64,000 nt of DNA from Lyophyllum atratum. Taxonomy: Eukaryota > Basidiomycota > Agaricomycetes > Agaricales > Lyophyllaceae. The notes below the pieces were generated by a model. It saw only the letters and a list, made by a program, of their open reading frames with translations. It was not told where the DNA came from and did not search any database. The position numbers and the translations under genes were made by a program. This document shows positions 1-12,480 of this stretch, one piece after another (position 1 is the stretch's first letter; every line of letters begins with the position of its first letter). The stretch covers positions 806,001 to 870,000 of the forward strand of contig JACGCN010000003.1 in NCBI GenBank assembly GCA_014905825.1. Direction: 5' to 3'.

Positions 1-1849
1 TGAAGGCTCCACATGAATCTCGTGACATGTGAATGGTTAAAAGACTTACCGAAGTGCGAAAATGTAAGTAAGGAGAGCCAAGATCGCACCATGTTTCCAA
101 GTGGGAGCAGAGCTGCACCAGCTCAGACCCGACGATACCCATGACGGCTTAAGATCCAGCTAGTACTACGCAACGAAGGATCATGTAACAGTTTTCTGTT
201 ATTGTTATGTTGAAGATGCGTCTGATTGGCATAACGCTTGGATTTTCCTTGATGCAACACCGGCTGGGCCTTTTCGTGGATTTGTAACTGTCCTTCTTGA
301 CAACTTTGCCAAGAGCGGTTGATCGATGGGTGTTTGATCGTAAGCACCGCCGAGCCTCGGGGTCAGAGCACAGACAAGTAAACACCACAAGGTTTCATCA
401 CGATACCTCTGATTTGAAATGGGACTGGTGCAGATACTAGAAACCTGACTTTAGCCGTGGGTGAAGACACAGAACTCTCAGCCTCACGAAAAAGTGTCAA
501 TGTGGCCGCCATTGCACTATCCCTCTTTATCAGCGGCACGGCCCAACTATTCGACAGTGGCACAAGGTGTATATGGGCCAGATGACGGCATCTGAGCTAT
601 TGGCACTTGACATCTGTAGGAAGGAATCAGCTGGTCATTCAAAGGTTATAGAACATATGCATCCAGTCACCTAACATCAGGCGAAAACGAAGGCTCGATG
701 ACCGCGAAGGAGAGGACCTGCATAATGGTACAACCAAAGGGAGAACCATAACCGAGTATGCCGCACCGATAATCTTGCAGAGGGACTCGTGGTCTGTGGT
801 GCGGTCCCGCGACGGAGGCTAAATTTACCACCACAACCTCGACAGGTGCGAATACTCAAAGACGGAAGCTGATAAAGATCCCATATATGGCGAAAACGAG
901 AGATATCGGTCCCAGAGCAACATGTTCTGGGAATAGGATCCTGCGGGCCGGAGAAGGTTTGTTCTTTTCACGGATAAGGGACCGAGGATGCCAGCCGTAG
1001 CCGTGGGCACGGTCATTCGTCTGTTTTGCGATAGATCTTCTCCTCTGACATTCAATTGTCGGGTCCTAATCAGGTAGCAGCCTTGGAACGGATCATTAAC
1101 CTTCTCGGAAGGCTGTCGGGATACCATAGCCAAGACGAAAGGACAAGGTAACATTACGGAAGCTCAGAATGATGTTCGAGGATGGGAAGAAGCACGTCCC
1201 GCCATTGGCATAAGTCGAGGTCCTCCACGTCACGCGGCCCCGTCTGAATTGTGTATTGAAGTCCGATCCAGAACTGCTTCAAATTTCGAGATAGACATCT
1301 GATTGAGAAGAATATGTCAACCTCTGCCGCTGGGTCCTCGCGCGTATTATAAGTCCAGGGATGTAGACACGTCAGAATGCCCTTGACAAATGCGCGCCTT
1401 GGCAGGCATGTAGTGGCGTTGGTCCGTTAGGAAGTCGCAGCCTGGGGTCGGAGTGCTCCCTGCGGCAGTCTAATAGAGAGCGCATATCCTTGAATTCATT
1501 CTCTGACGCGTTGAGCGGATTCCTGGCACGGATTATCAGTGATAAACATGACATACAAGGACTGACTTCCTCTTCATAGACTTTGGGTAAATGCGTTGTA
1601 GGGAAAGACGACTGGTCGCGTAGTAGACAGATGCATGCTCCACCATTGAATTAGGAACAACATGTACCTTCGAACCAGAGTCGCCAACCAAAATGTTACT
1701 GACCATAGGTGTCGGTGGACGAGGAAGTTTAACAATGAAGTCATCCTCATTGGCTAGTGTACAGCCACGTGCTCGGAGGAAAAAGCGGAGGAAAGCTTCT
1801 CGAATCAACAGAAATAAACAACCTCTTCTTGTGGTCATTCTCGCTAGCC
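1..1849. other. no supported gene; possible decayed minus-strand coding remnant
   Basis: No ORF here carries a domain I recognise. On the minus strand, pieces around 1180-1300 and 1540-1740 read like ordinary protein in separate frames, but I could not join them with convincing splice sites. They may be an unrecognised multi-exon gene or a decayed one. The last ~150 bases should hold the promoter and leader of the heme lyase gene. Confidence 0.3.
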
Positions 1850-2757
1850 ATGGGACAGACAGCTTCTCTTCCTAATAATGCCCTAACGAAACCTCCAGCG
1901 GCCGCATCTGGTTGCCCAGTGCCCCATAAAACGGTGGACGCGTCGGCCGCGTCATGTCCAGTCGCCCACGACGCACCCGCGAAAGCAGCGCAATGCCCGA
2001 TCGACCACGAAGGCGTGAATCCTCTCAACCAGATGCCACATCTTGCCCAGGCACCCGCGCCCAACCAGACTATTCAACTTTCAACAGAAAGGACAGGGTC
2101 TTCGATACCCCGAGACAACTCAGCAAAATGGGACTACCCGTCACCGCAGCAGTTTTATAATGCACTCGTCCGGAAAGGCTGGGAGACGCCCGAGGAACAT
2201 GTAGAGACTATGGTTGACATACATAATTTTCTGAATGAACGGGCGTGGATGGAAGTTCTCAAGTGGGAGAAGAGGCAGTATACGTGAGTTTTTGGAATTT
2301 ATTGCGAAGGGTCATACTCACCGAGTGGCATATTCATGCAGCCATGATGATATCCAGCTCGCGCGATTTAAAGGTCGGCCAGGCGAGATGTCGCCCAAAG
2401 CTCGATTTTGGATGTTTGCGGGGTGGCTACTGCCTTCACGATTCAAGTACGTCGCCACGTGTTTTATCACCTTAGAAGTATGCATAATGGCTCTTACTTC
2501 TTAGCTCGGATGCACCATTCGATCGTCATGACTGGGTAGTCCGACGCCCACAAACGGGCGAAGAGGTTCGCTACGTCATCGACTACTATTCTGCCCCTCC
2601 TGAACCAGATGGTTCACCCGTCTTCTCGCTCGACGTGCGGCCTGCTTTGGACAGCTTTGGCAGCGTGAAGGAGCGTATTTCGGTCGCTACCGAGGAAGCC
2701 TGGACAACCTTCCGCCATGAACAAAAGCCAGATAACACTGTGCGAGAACCCAAATAG
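1850..2757 (+). CDS. CYC3: holocytochrome c synthase (cytochrome c heme lyase)
   Basis: Attaches heme covalently to apocytochrome c in the mitochondrial intermembrane space. Three exons (1850-2283, 2342-2446, 2505-2757) with two 58-nt introns give 263 residues. The N-terminus (about residues 20-50) has several Cys-Pro heme-regulatory motifs (GCPVPH, SCPVAH, QCPIDH), typical of the family. The core follows: WEVLKW-like helix (seen as MEVLKWEKR), [18 protein letters not shown], then PFDRHDW and RYVIDYY, and the conserved end [11 protein letters not shown]. The start at 1850 is chosen because MGQTAS-type short N-termini lead directly into the CP motifs; the frame is open further upstream to 1757. 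TIM44 follows on the same strand after ~720 bases. Fungi may have separate lyases for c and c1; the sequence alone does not decide which cytochrome is the substrate. Confidence 0.93.
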
Positions 2758-3475
2758 CAGATCGAGTACCCCACCTAGCCCCTTCCCCCACTCCTTATTC
2801 TCTATGACCTCGTTTAACTTACACGGGTAATATTAGCATTGCACTACGATAATCTGAAACCTGCTTCCTCCGATTTGGGTTTTCATTGGCCTTGCTCGCA
2901 CGTTGAGACCTATGGCCCTGGCGTCTAGTATTGTTGGCAGTCCTAGAAACCTGCAGAATCTCACCCGGCCGCTGTTCGCGCCTTTGGCGCCCAGGGACAA
3001 CAGGGACTTGGCTGGCTCACTGACCAATTTGGATATTAGCCGGAATTTGTGGTCTGGGAGGGTTCGCGCCGCTTAGGGGCTTCGGGTTAAATTTGACCTC
3101 TCATCCACCGGCGTCGATGATCAATTTACTCCGACTTGGAGAAAGGAGCTTTGCCTCCGAGACGACAGGTGTTGTTTTGACCTCCCCACTATATTGAAAC
3201 GGAAGAAGGTGGATTAGAAAGAAGTCTACACATGGATAGCTTTCATGTGATGAAATATTCCAACAAGTAGCTTTGGTCATGACAATCATGTTCCGGAATT
3301 TGGAAAGGTACGTGTATGGGGAGGTCGAGGTCGACAACTGTAGTCGGACGGCGGACGCGGCTGTTCCGAATCCGAACTCGGCAAGTTCTGCCACGTGACC
3401 CATGAAATTTCTTGTGGCGATCGGGTGAACGACGTGAACTTGTCCACGTCTCCACCGTTCCTCGCCCGCTTCAAC
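2758..3475. other. intergenic, holds TIM44 promoter region
   Basis: I see no convincing gene in this 718-base gap. It should contain the heme lyase terminator and the TIM44 promoter. An ORF opening at 3395 in frame with TIM44 only extends it upstream with non-presequence residues. Confidence 0.5.
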
Positions 3476-5186
3476 ATGCTCCCTCGCCATCTTCAAAGTC
3501 TCGTTGTGCGCAGCGCGGCTCGCTCCCGCACCCGGCTTCAGCTCGCTCACCAACCCGCTCTTCACCCAGCGCCATTCCGGATAACAAGCACTGCTGGATT
3601 CCACTCATCCGCGCGACGACGGAATGAGCTCCCGAAGTCACCATTTCAGACGTTCGTAGACGTACTACGGGACGAGCTACGGAAGAACAGGGAGCTGCAG
3701 GACAATGTAAAGCAACTGCAGGGCGACGTGGACAAGCTGCAGGACTCCGAGGCAATGAAAAAAGCAAGGGCAGCGTATGAGCGCGCACGGGTGAGTTTAG
3801 TAATCATTACATTTACATCTGTAGAGTACTGAGTGGTCGGTTCTGACAGCTTACATCGAGTATAAAAGAGAACCCTCGGTTACGGGCTGCGGCGGAGGAA
3901 CTGAAGAAGACCGGCGTGAAGGTCGGGGATGCCGTTTCTGAGGCGTTGAAAACGATGGAAGAGAGCGAATTGATGCGTGCAGTGAGTATCGCGACCTCAG
4001 TCGTAGTTCGTTCTCCCGTCAACTCGTCCTGCAGGTTTCAAGAGCGTCTGCCGCGTTGTCCTCTACTATTGAAAAGTCCACTGAGCCAATACGCAAAACT
4101 GCGGCGTACAAGACTCTTTCTGAGACTCTGGTCGATGCCCTAGATGATAGCGGCAGTGCAAAACACGCTGGATTCGAGGAAAAGGAGGCCCGACGATTGC
4201 GGCGGCAGAAGCGGCTCGCAAAGGCTGGCAAAGGGGATGGGCTTGGCCCGGCTGGGTCACGAGTCACCGCCGACCCAGAGTACGTTCTTTCTATAAATCA
4301 CGGCCAATGGAATGCTAATGTATGTCTGCGGCGTAGAGCTGGCCAAGCAGTCGTACTGCACAAGGACTCACCACGGCAAGAAAAGTGGAACAAGCTAAAG
4401 GAGACGAACCCTGTGCTGCGGTCGTTTGTGGAGCTACGCCAGGCATTTGACGAGTCAGAAAACCCAGTGGTATCATCTGTGCGCTCTCTGACGCAGTCGA
4501 TTGGCTCGTTCTTCGACGAGAACGAGATGGCGCAGGTTATGCGCTCGATGAAGGCTTTCGATCCCGATTTTAATCGTGAGAGCTTTGAACGCGAGTTGAG
4601 GGAGTACATCGTGCCAGAGGTGGTCGACGCGTATCTGTCGGCAGATCGGGAGGCCCTGCGGTCGTGGTGTAGCGAAGCGGTACGTTCATACCATATTTTA
4701 CCATATTTTACTATGAATATACTCATGTGTCGACCTTAGACGTATAATGTCCTATGGGCAACCATGGAGCATTATCTCCGCCAGGGACTTCTTAGTGACA
4801 GCAAAGTCCTCGACATTCGCCAAGTCGATGTAAGTGCCCATTTATACTTTCCCCAGCTGCACGCTGATTATTGCATCTAAACGCTTAGGTTTCGGATGGC
4901 AAGATGTTGGAGAATGAAGTTCCCGTATTCCTTGTTCAGTTCTCTACGCAAGAGATCCTAATGTTCCGAAATGCGAAGACGGGCGAGATCGCGGTCGGGG
5001 CGGACAACAAGGTCGAGCAGTGCACATATATTGCTGCAATCACGCGCGTGGAGGAAGAGCTCACTAATGAGCTCACTGGCGGGTGGAAGGTCGTTGAGGT
5101 ACGTCGTTCGCCCCTCTGGACCATCTGTCCCATTACTAACCTCATCTATCTAGATGGCGAGGAGGAGTGCACGGGCATACCTTTAA
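3476..5186 (+). CDS. TIM44: TIM44, mitochondrial import motor subunit
   Basis: Tethers mtHsp70 to the TIM23 channel on the matrix face of the inner membrane. Seven exons (3476-3790, 3871-3981, 4035-4279, 4337-4679, 4740-4829, 4889-5098, 5154-5186) keep frame throughout and give 448 residues, the usual length. The first ~45 residues form an Arg-rich, acid-poor presequence ending near GFHSSARR. A coiled region (KNRELQDNVKQLQGDVDKLQ) follows, as expected for the Hsp70-binding N-terminal part. The C-terminal Tim44 domain includes NPVVSSVRSLTQSIGSFFDE, FDPDFNRESFERELREYIVPE, VLDIRQVDVSDGKMLENEVP and a final ARRSARAYL. Start 3476 was chosen because the presequence begins there. The last 11 codons come from a 33-nt terminal exon. 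Confidence 0.93.
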
Positions 5187-5716
5187 TCAACGTATTGGAG
5201 TTTATTCACTACTACTAAATCTAACTACACTACATAATATCTGGCTCATCATGGAGACCGAGTACAATCACCACTCTTTTCGACTTGCTTGAAATTCTAT
5301 GTGGACTTTCGTGACGGTAATCCGAGCATCAAGCATCGCCTCCAGATTTGACTGCTGTCGTCAACATGGATGTCCATATCTGTACGGCCCTTGCTCAACC
5401 ACTAATCGACAACATAGCCCTGTCCTGCCATCTTGCCCCTCTAGTTGAAACAGGCCCACCACTCCGCGGATTGTCTAGGAACTAAACCTTCGTCTCAAAT
5501 AGGAGGGTACATCAAACATCTCAAGTCAGAAGTGGAGTCTTGAGATGACGGCAGAAGTCCGAGCGCCAACGCGTCGCGTGTCGCATCAGAGTATGGGCAC
5601 GGACACATGAGAGCCAGTTGAAATGGAAATGACGTTCGTTACATCCCTAACACTGGGTGATAGCTCATACTGTTCTATCTCGACATTTATCATCCAAGAT
5701 CAATCAGGATCATGCC
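5187..5716. other. intergenic between convergent genes
   Basis: The 3' flanks of TIM44 (plus) and the small secreted protein gene (minus) face each other here. I see no coding feature in these 530 bases. Confidence 0.5.
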
Positions 5717-5911
5717 TCACTCCTTGCAGCAGGCCCAGCAGGCTCCAAGTAGTTGAGGGGACGAACCACCGCTGCAAACGGGAGGGGATGGGGCACATTG
5801 ACGGTCGCAAACGAGAGCTGTACTGCGCGCCGTAGGTGATGCGCCGTGGACGCCAACAGTATAGACTGCGGTCAGTGCGGCGACGAAGAACGGGGTAATG
5901 GAAAGCTTCAT
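5717..5911 (-). CDS. small secreted cysteine-rich protein
   Basis: A 64-residue protein. Residues 1-23 look like a cleavable signal peptide: Lys at position 2, a hydrophobic core FFVAALTAVYTVG, then a small-residue end at HGAS. The mature part has six cysteines (about residues 35, 39, 46, 58, 61, 62), ending WACCKE. Immediately upstream of the ATG on the minus strand is a good acceptor (TGGCAG) and, near 5975, a GTAAGC donor, so a leader intron probably ends right at the start codon. A longer in-frame ATG exists at 5965 but lies inside that intron and would bury the signal peptide. Size, secretion signal and cysteine content fit a small secreted protein of the effector-like kind; function is unknown and I recognise no family. 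Confidence 0.6.
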   Translation of the reverse strand: MKLSITPFFVAALTAVYTVGVHGASPTARSTALVCDRQCAPSPPVCSGGSSPQLLGACWACCKE

Positions 5912-7014
5912 CTGCCATAGGGTGAAGTGGAATTTTAGCTGGTTAATTGGGTTTCTGGGAGACATGCTTACATCGAATAATGCTGATGTCGACGAATAAA
6001 TCTCTTGCTCAAAGGTGTTGGATAGTGCTCTGGAGTCTGATGAAGGGTCGTCGGTCTCGAAAGAGGGTTGAGTGTGGCTGATAGATGCTAATCACGGTCG
6101 TTCAAGTTGGGGCTGCTGAGGGATGCAGAGTCACACATGACATCCCTTTATACCTTTCCGGAAATTCGAGCGAGCGTGTACCATGGAGCTGCTGGGCCCT
6201 GCGTACTCCTGCTCACTGTGACGCCGGTCTGGTCGGATATGTCTTGGTTCCTGCGGAGCTTTCAACACAGAGTGGATAGTTTATGGAGACAGTCTACTGC
6301 CGAGCTGCTTACTTGGCATCCGACTCGGAAAGCTTCTAAGTTTTGGATCATCTTGTTTGTGTCATCTAGTCGTATGACGCCATCATGCGGGGACTGTGCC
6401 TTCCGCGGCACATCAGACGAGAGTACCGTTTCAGCAAGTCGCTGCACTGTTGCCAGTTCACTAGTTCTCACCTCAACTGACCAAAATTGTTTCTAAGCTC
6501 CTTCTGCTTCGATGGTGCACCTGGTGACTTGCTTCGGTGAAGAGGAATTCTGCCTCGCGTGGTAAGCATCGGTGCGCTGTTATTATAACGTACCTGTTCA
6601 TGTTAGCAGTTACGCCTAAGAAGCATTCTATACCGGAGGTCGATCCGCATGAACGGCGATAGTGAGCCAAGGACTCAAAGTCGTAGGAAGCTGCGGGCTC
6701 CTTCAAATCTCAATAGGAGCAGACTTGGTTCCTTGGAGAAAGAAGCAGCGAGAATATCCGATGCGTCTTTGGTCGCAAGGCTACGTGAAGATGTCGGTGG
6801 GATAATTGAGAACTGGATGACCGTCGTCGACTGTGTCACTGTGGACACTGGAGGACGTTGGAGGACGTTGGGATTGGCCCCTATTGCCCCGTCGCGTGAA
6901 ACGCGTGTCACGGTGGTGTCGCGACGCGTACGCTCACGTGACTGAGCATCTTCGTTTAGGCCAGGGCCTTTCACCGCTGCGTCCTAACTAGTAACCACCA
7001 CAACAGACTCCACG
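5912..7014. other. divergent intergenic region
   Basis: Shared upstream region of the minus-strand small secreted protein and the plus-strand Pif1 gene. ORFs at 6107-6496 and 6649-6945 are open but have no recognisable domain and biased, low-information composition, so I do not call them. Confidence 0.4.
6146..6157 (-). promoter_or_regulatory. TATA-like box upstream of the small secreted protein gene
   Basis: The minus strand reads GGTATAAAGG here, about 235 bases before the ATG and about 170 before the presumed leader-intron donor. Placement suits a transcript with a spliced leader; no transcript evidence is available. Confidence 0.35.
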
Positions 7015-9339
7015 ATGTCTAAGAGCGCGCAATCTGGGCTGCGCACCTTAAAACGCGATTTTTCGTCCTCGTCGATGTCGCAGTCGTCCGAGATCGAGTG
7101 GCTGCCGACTCCGCCCCAAACCGAGACCGCCCCAAAGCTTACTGGCGCCCAGCAGCGCCTAAAGAATATCCAGGATGCCCTTGCCGGGAACCCCTCACTA
7201 CCAAGAGGACAAGCTCTCGTGGACTCGAAGGGTGTCAACAAGCGGACGAGCCCCGTATCGACCGATGGCCCTGACGCGAAGAAATCAAGACAGCTGCCGC
7301 CGTCGTGGAAGCACAATGACAGTGACCCGTTGTCTGCGCCCAGTTTTTCGTCCATGCCGACATCATCGAACCCTCAGAGGTCAAGGCCTGTGCCATTGAC
7401 ACGTACACCTACATCGGGATCGGGCAGCATTGCGGACTGTTTCGCATCGAAGAAGTCAAAAGTCGCAGCGGTCTTTTTGAGTCAAGAGCAACTCCAAATT
7501 CTCAAACTCGTATCAGAGGGCGAAAGCATCTTCTATACCGGTAGTGCCGGTATGCATGTATTCTACATTTCCGCCCCTGTGGCATTTCTGACGTCTTTCG
7601 TAGGAACTGGGAAGTCTGTGCTCTTGCGCGAAATCATAAGGACGTTGCGCAAGAAACATGTCAAGAGCCCTGATGCTATTGCAATCACAGCGTCAACGGG
7701 TATCGCAGCATGTAACATTGGCGGTGTGACGATTCACTCGTTCGCAGGTATTGGATTAGGGATCGAGAGTGCAGAGGACCTAGCGATAAAGATACGGAAG
7801 AATAAGAAGGCGAGCACGCGGTGGCAGAGGACGAAGGTACTCATCATCGACGAAGGTATGTCCTTTCCCTGAGCCTTATTACGCATATATTCATACGTTT
7901 CCAGTGTCTATGGTTGACGGTGAATTATTCGACAAACTGTCACGCATTGGCAGTAAACTGCGAAAGAACATTGCGCCGTTTGGTGGGATCCAGGTACGTG
8001 TGTTTTAGTACTTCTAATATTCTCAAACGCTTAATGCTTCGCATAGATCATTGTGACTGGAGACTTCTTCCAGCTACCACCAGTCACGAAGGGCAATGCC
8101 GAAGTCAAGTTTGCCTTTGAGGCTTCGCTATGGAAGGAGACAGTCAAGCATACGTATAATCTTACAAAAGTCTTCCGGCAAAAAGATGAGGGTGAGTACT
8201 CTCGATCTGTTTCATTGAGGCGCATCGATGAACCTTTGTGAAATGCAGAATTCATCGACATGTTGAACGAGATGAGGTTCGGACAGCTAAGTGCCAAGTC
8301 GATCGCGAAGTTCAGAAGTTTGTCGCGACCGATCCAGTACGAAGATGGACTCACGGCCACAGAACTGTGAGCCCCCCGTCCTACTCATGCATCAACTCCA
8401 GCCCTAACGAATCCCCTAACCTAGATTTCCACGGCGCGAAGACGTTGACCGCTCAAATTCGACGCGTATGACGCATCTCCAAACGCAAGGGGATCGATAC
8501 ACCTCAATTGACGGTGGTACTATTCAGGATGAGAACCAGAAGCAGAAGATGCTCGCCAATTTCATGGCGCCGCGCGACCTCCACCTGCGCATCGACGCGC
8601 AGGTCATGCTCATCAAGAACGTCGACGAGACCCTCGTCAACGGCAGTATGGGCCGCATCGTGCGATTTGTTGACCCGGCCGTATATGGCACGGAATACGA
8701 CATCGATGGTGCATTCACCTCCGAGGGGAGCGTCATTGGTACTGCTACTGCTATATCAAGTGTGGGCACCGCAGCGAAGACGAAGAAGGCGGCGGGCGCG
8801 GCGCAGGCAAAGCTATATCCTGTGGTTGAGTTTAGTATCCCTAGTGGGGGGAGAAGGATGTTTTTAGTTATGCCTGAGGTGTGGAAAGTGGAATTGCCGA
8901 ATGGGGAGGTGCAGGTATCAAGAACTCAGGTATCATCTTCGATTCATTGCTTCTTGGTCAAGGGTTTGTTCTCATCGTTACTCTACAGCTTCCACTGATT
9001 TTGGCGTGGGCGATGAGTATACACAAATCGCAAGGTCAGACACTGGATCGCGTCAAGGTCGACTTGGGCAAGGTGTTCGAGAAGGGTCAGCATTTTCCTT
9101 TCACCTTGTTGAATTCAATTCACTCACCCTCTACTGGCTATTTAGGTCAAGCATATGTGGCGCTTTCCCGTGCGACGTCCCTTGCAGGTCTGCAAGTGCT
9201 CAACTTCGATCCCAACAAGGTCCGTATTGCCTAGGTGTTTCTAATGACTTGTAGCTCATAGACGCCTATGATCCAGGTCAGAGCGCACCCGAAAGTCGTG
9301 GTATGGAGCAAGACTTTGAAGACAATCGATCTAGATTAA
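7015..9339 (+). CDS. PIF1: Pif1-type 5'-3' DNA helicase
   Basis: Superfamily 1B helicase acting on G-quadruplexes, telomeres and mitochondrial DNA. Nine exons (7015-7549, 7604-7855, 7905-7993, 8047-8191, 8249-8365, 8425-8939, 8989-9085, 9146-9219, 9277-9339) keep frame and give 628 residues. After a ~150-residue disordered Ser/Pro-rich N-terminus come Walker A ([11 protein letters not shown], split by intron 1), motif Ia ([22 protein letters not shown]), Walker B ([16 protein letters not shown], split by intron 2), motif III (GDFFQLPPV), [14 protein letters not shown], the SH3-like insert region ([16 protein letters not shown]), and motifs V/VI ([41 protein letters not shown]). The end [14 protein letters not shown] is typical and fixes the last acceptor at 9276. 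The N-terminus has no obvious presequence, so the nuclear or mitochondrial role is open. Confidence 0.93.
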
Positions 9340-9983
9340 TAGATGTATGGACTGAGACTCGGATGGTTTCATTGCATGCTTTGACTTCATCATCATACAT
9401 TTGAAATTTAATCAGGACGTGAAGACATCATTTGACTAACGTATAGCCGTAGGTTCGTAGTGCTTTATGATTATGCCTCTGTATTAATCCTCTCTGTGGC
9501 TGTGGTGATACCATGTGTCGACGTTGGGCGCGGTTTCCAAGGTATGACACCACTGCTTCTGCCCGTTCTTGTAAGTACACATCACACAAGGGAATGCTAA
9601 TGTCAATAGTGATCTCGCGTCGCATATCGGAGTGGTCGCGAGGTCAGTGACAAGTGATAGCAATTGGACCCACTGACCAGCGTCTCTCCAGCTATCCACC
9701 TGATTGAGTCGCCCACTCCTCAAATGTATATTGCCTTCTCTTCAACAGCAAATATATCTCACTCCGGTTTCGAGTTGTACGAATGCTCTAAGGCGCATAC
9801 AGCACTTTAGGAAGTGTAGCGCACATTGCTGGCAACCACGGCTATATGCTGGCGGTCCGCCCCTTGCGCTTCTCTACAGTTGTTCTCGGGCCGCCATGCC
9901 TTGTGATCACCACTTCAACCGTTATGAATAAATAGCGCACCAACGAAGCTGGATCGAGCAACATCTTCACCAACTTCCACAGG
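9340..9983. other. intergenic, carboxylesterase promoter region
   Basis: No gene is supported in this 644-base gap. The final part should contain the esterase promoter; the ATG at 9984 is preceded by a CT/CA-rich leader (tcttcaccaacttccacagg). Confidence 0.45.
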
Positions 9984-12354
9984 ATGCTCCTCAGCTTGAC
10001 CTGGGTGCTCTCATTATCCCTCTTAATCTTACCTGGATCAACACATGGAGTCACTACTCGACCACTGACCTCGCCATTGGGACCTGTAATCAACCTGGGC
10101 TATGCGGCGTTTGCTGGAAACACAACATCACCAACCGGGGTTGAGAACGGACCGGTCGCGTTCTATGGGAATATACCGTATGCACAACCGCCCCTAGGCG
10201 ACTTAAGGTTCAGAGCTCCAAGGATGCTGGATGAGAGAGCTATCACATCTCGAATTGAAGATGCAAGGGGGTGGGGACCGCCGTGTATTCAGAGACCTGC
10301 AGCAGTCGGCATTGGGTCAGAGGGTAAGTCGCTTTGATCATCCTCCGAATTCCTTTGCGTCACCATTTTAAACTGTGACTTGGGGATTGTAGATTGCTTG
10401 AGGTTGAATATCTGGAAGCCGACAAATGCTACTAGCAGGGACAGACTTCCCGTGGCTGTATATATCCATGTGAGTTTCAGACATGGTGGAAGCCAAGACT
10501 CACTAAACATGTTATATTGTATAGGGAGGCGGGTTCTACTTTAATGTCAGTGAGCATACGTCGTACCAAGGACAGTAAGCATGTCGATGGCTTCGTTACA
10601 GTCGCCCCAAGGATTCCCCATGAACAACTGGGTGGCTCAACATCCAGGTGGGATAGTTGGCGTATCTATGGCCTACCGTATGAGCCTGCTTGGATTTTTG
10701 GGTGGCTCTACAGTCGCTGCAGATGGCGATCTCAACGCAGGACTCCTGGATCAACGAGCAGCTTTGGAATGGGTTCAACGACACATCGCACAATTTGGGG
10801 GGGACCCAGACAATGTCACGATCTATGGTGAGAGTGCAGGTGGCGCGAGTGTAGTGATGCAGATTGTCGCATACGGAGGTATTCCCGGTTCCTCCTTTCA
10901 TGAACGTGCCTGAATTGAGAATTTGTCGGGAGGTTCGAAGCCTATCCCTTTCAAGAGGGCGACCGCGCAATCTATCGGATTCGGACCTACGCGCACGCCA
11001 GATCAAATCGAGGCGTCTTTCGGCGAGTCCTTTCTCTACCACAACCCATTGGTGCTCCTTACTTGAATCCCTTTCAAAGTCAGCGCTGCTGGCTTTGCTG
11101 GCTGCCCTACGTCTGGGCGACAGGCTATGACCTGCCTTCGCAGTGCTTCAATCGGTGAAAGGAATTTTCTTGCCGTCATTCCTGATGATATTGACGCCGA
11201 GACTTCTATGAAGGTGCCCTTGTGAGCGCCATCAATCGCGTACCCAATGGTGCTTTTGCCCCTGTCATCGAAGGGCCATCCGGGTTCCTGCCTGACCTCC
11301 CTTCGCGTCTCATCACTGCTAGTAAATTTAGCAAAGTCGATTTTGTCGGTGGCCATTGCACAGGCGATGGAAAGTCCTTCGCAGTTGGGAAACCGGATGA
11401 CTTCCAGGTAGACGACGATATTCGCAGATTAGTATTCTCGAGATGGCCTGGGGTGGTGAGTCTGCCTTGCGCATTGTCGAAAGGCATTCCTGATGCATGA
11501 CTGGCAGTCAAACGCTACGATCGACAAGGCGTTAGCATTATACCCGGCTCCCGGCACTAGCGGGAGTCCCTTTGCGACACAGTGGGATCGTGCGTCAACA
11601 ATGGCTGGCGAAATTGTTTTTTCGTGCATGTTCGTGATTATCAGGTTCATGATTCTAGAGTTGACGGAAGGGTTGGATTACAGGGATTGGTTCCTTGCCG
11701 AAAGTCTCCTGGCCAACGGGGTGAAGAATATCTACTCGTACAGGCAGGCACGCTCACTTCGTTATGCCTTGGCAGATCGTCTGATACTGTTCTTCCAGTT
11801 GGAACGCCCCCGACACCGTGCTCTACAATGCAAGTCCGTACCGAGGAGCAGCCCACACTTCCGACTTATATTATCTCTTCGAAGGTCAGATTTGTCAGCC
11901 ATCTTCTAGCAATTTTTGATTCATTTTCCTTCCAGGGACCAAGTAAGTGGCATATCTCGGGTTTGGTTGCCAATTTGATGCACGGCATCCTCGTAGCCCG
12001 GCTCCCAACGCAGGGAATACGTTCACGCCCTTCAACACAGTAAGGCTTGATCGTTTTCCTCCTAACCTCGTGTGAAATTGACCCTGTCGTGAATAGAGTG
12101 AGGCCTTGCTGGCAGCAGAAGCGATAGCTTTCTGGACGTCCTTTGCTGCCACGGGGAATCCCTCTGCAGATAAAAAACCAGGATCCCCAACGTGGGGCAC
12201 ATTCTTATCGCCTGGAAACAACCCCCGCCGTTTGGTTCTCACTCGCGGGAATAACACGTCGACGAATTCGGCAATGGAAGGTATAACGGCCGCAGAAGCT
12301 GAAAGGTGCCATTTTTGGATGAGCGAAGACGTTGTGGCCGAGACCCGTGTATGA
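9984..12354 (+). CDS. secreted type-B carboxylesterase/lipase
   Basis: Alpha/beta-hydrolase that cleaves carboxylic esters outside the cell. Residues 1-22 form a signal peptide (LLSLTWVLSLSLLILPGSTHG). Landmarks in order: FYGNIPYAQPPLGDLRFRAP, EDCLRLNIWKP, the oxyanion-hole loop IHGGGFYFN, SPQGFPMNNWV, YRMSLLGFLGG, the nucleophile GESAGGASV (catalytic Ser), the acidic-residue region VDFVGGHCTGDG, and the catalytic His in RGAAHTSDLYYLFEG. The gene is cut into about 13 exons; clear introns are 10324-10392, 10470-10524 and 10546-10601. Several donors are weak (GTCCTT near 11028, GTTCGT near 11630). With these, every apparent frame break is removed, so I read the gene as intact. The end is fixed by CHFWMSEDVVAETRV. 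The substrate cannot be read from sequence. Confidence 0.85.
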
Positions 12355-12480
12355 TACAAGGACAAGAGCCTTGATAAAGGCCGTAAACCTCGGGCCGTAA
12401 ACCTCGTCTGAACCATTCAGCGGCTTGAGCAGCGGCTGACAGACCGCCCTAAAAGTCTCTGGAGACTGCATCGCCATCTC

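Noticed and set aside
825..1154. 109-codon minus-strand ORF as a gene
   Set aside because: No domain, no splice partners that I could support; kept only as a possible remnant.
6649..6945. 98-codon ORF upstream of Pif1
   Set aside because: No recognisable domain, contains a short repeated GGAGGACGTT, and ends in the Pif1 promoter region.
11028..11240. Frameshifts in the carboxylesterase
   Set aside because: Introns with weak but GT-AG sites (about 11028-11083 and 11156-11210) restore the frame and give the expected family residues.
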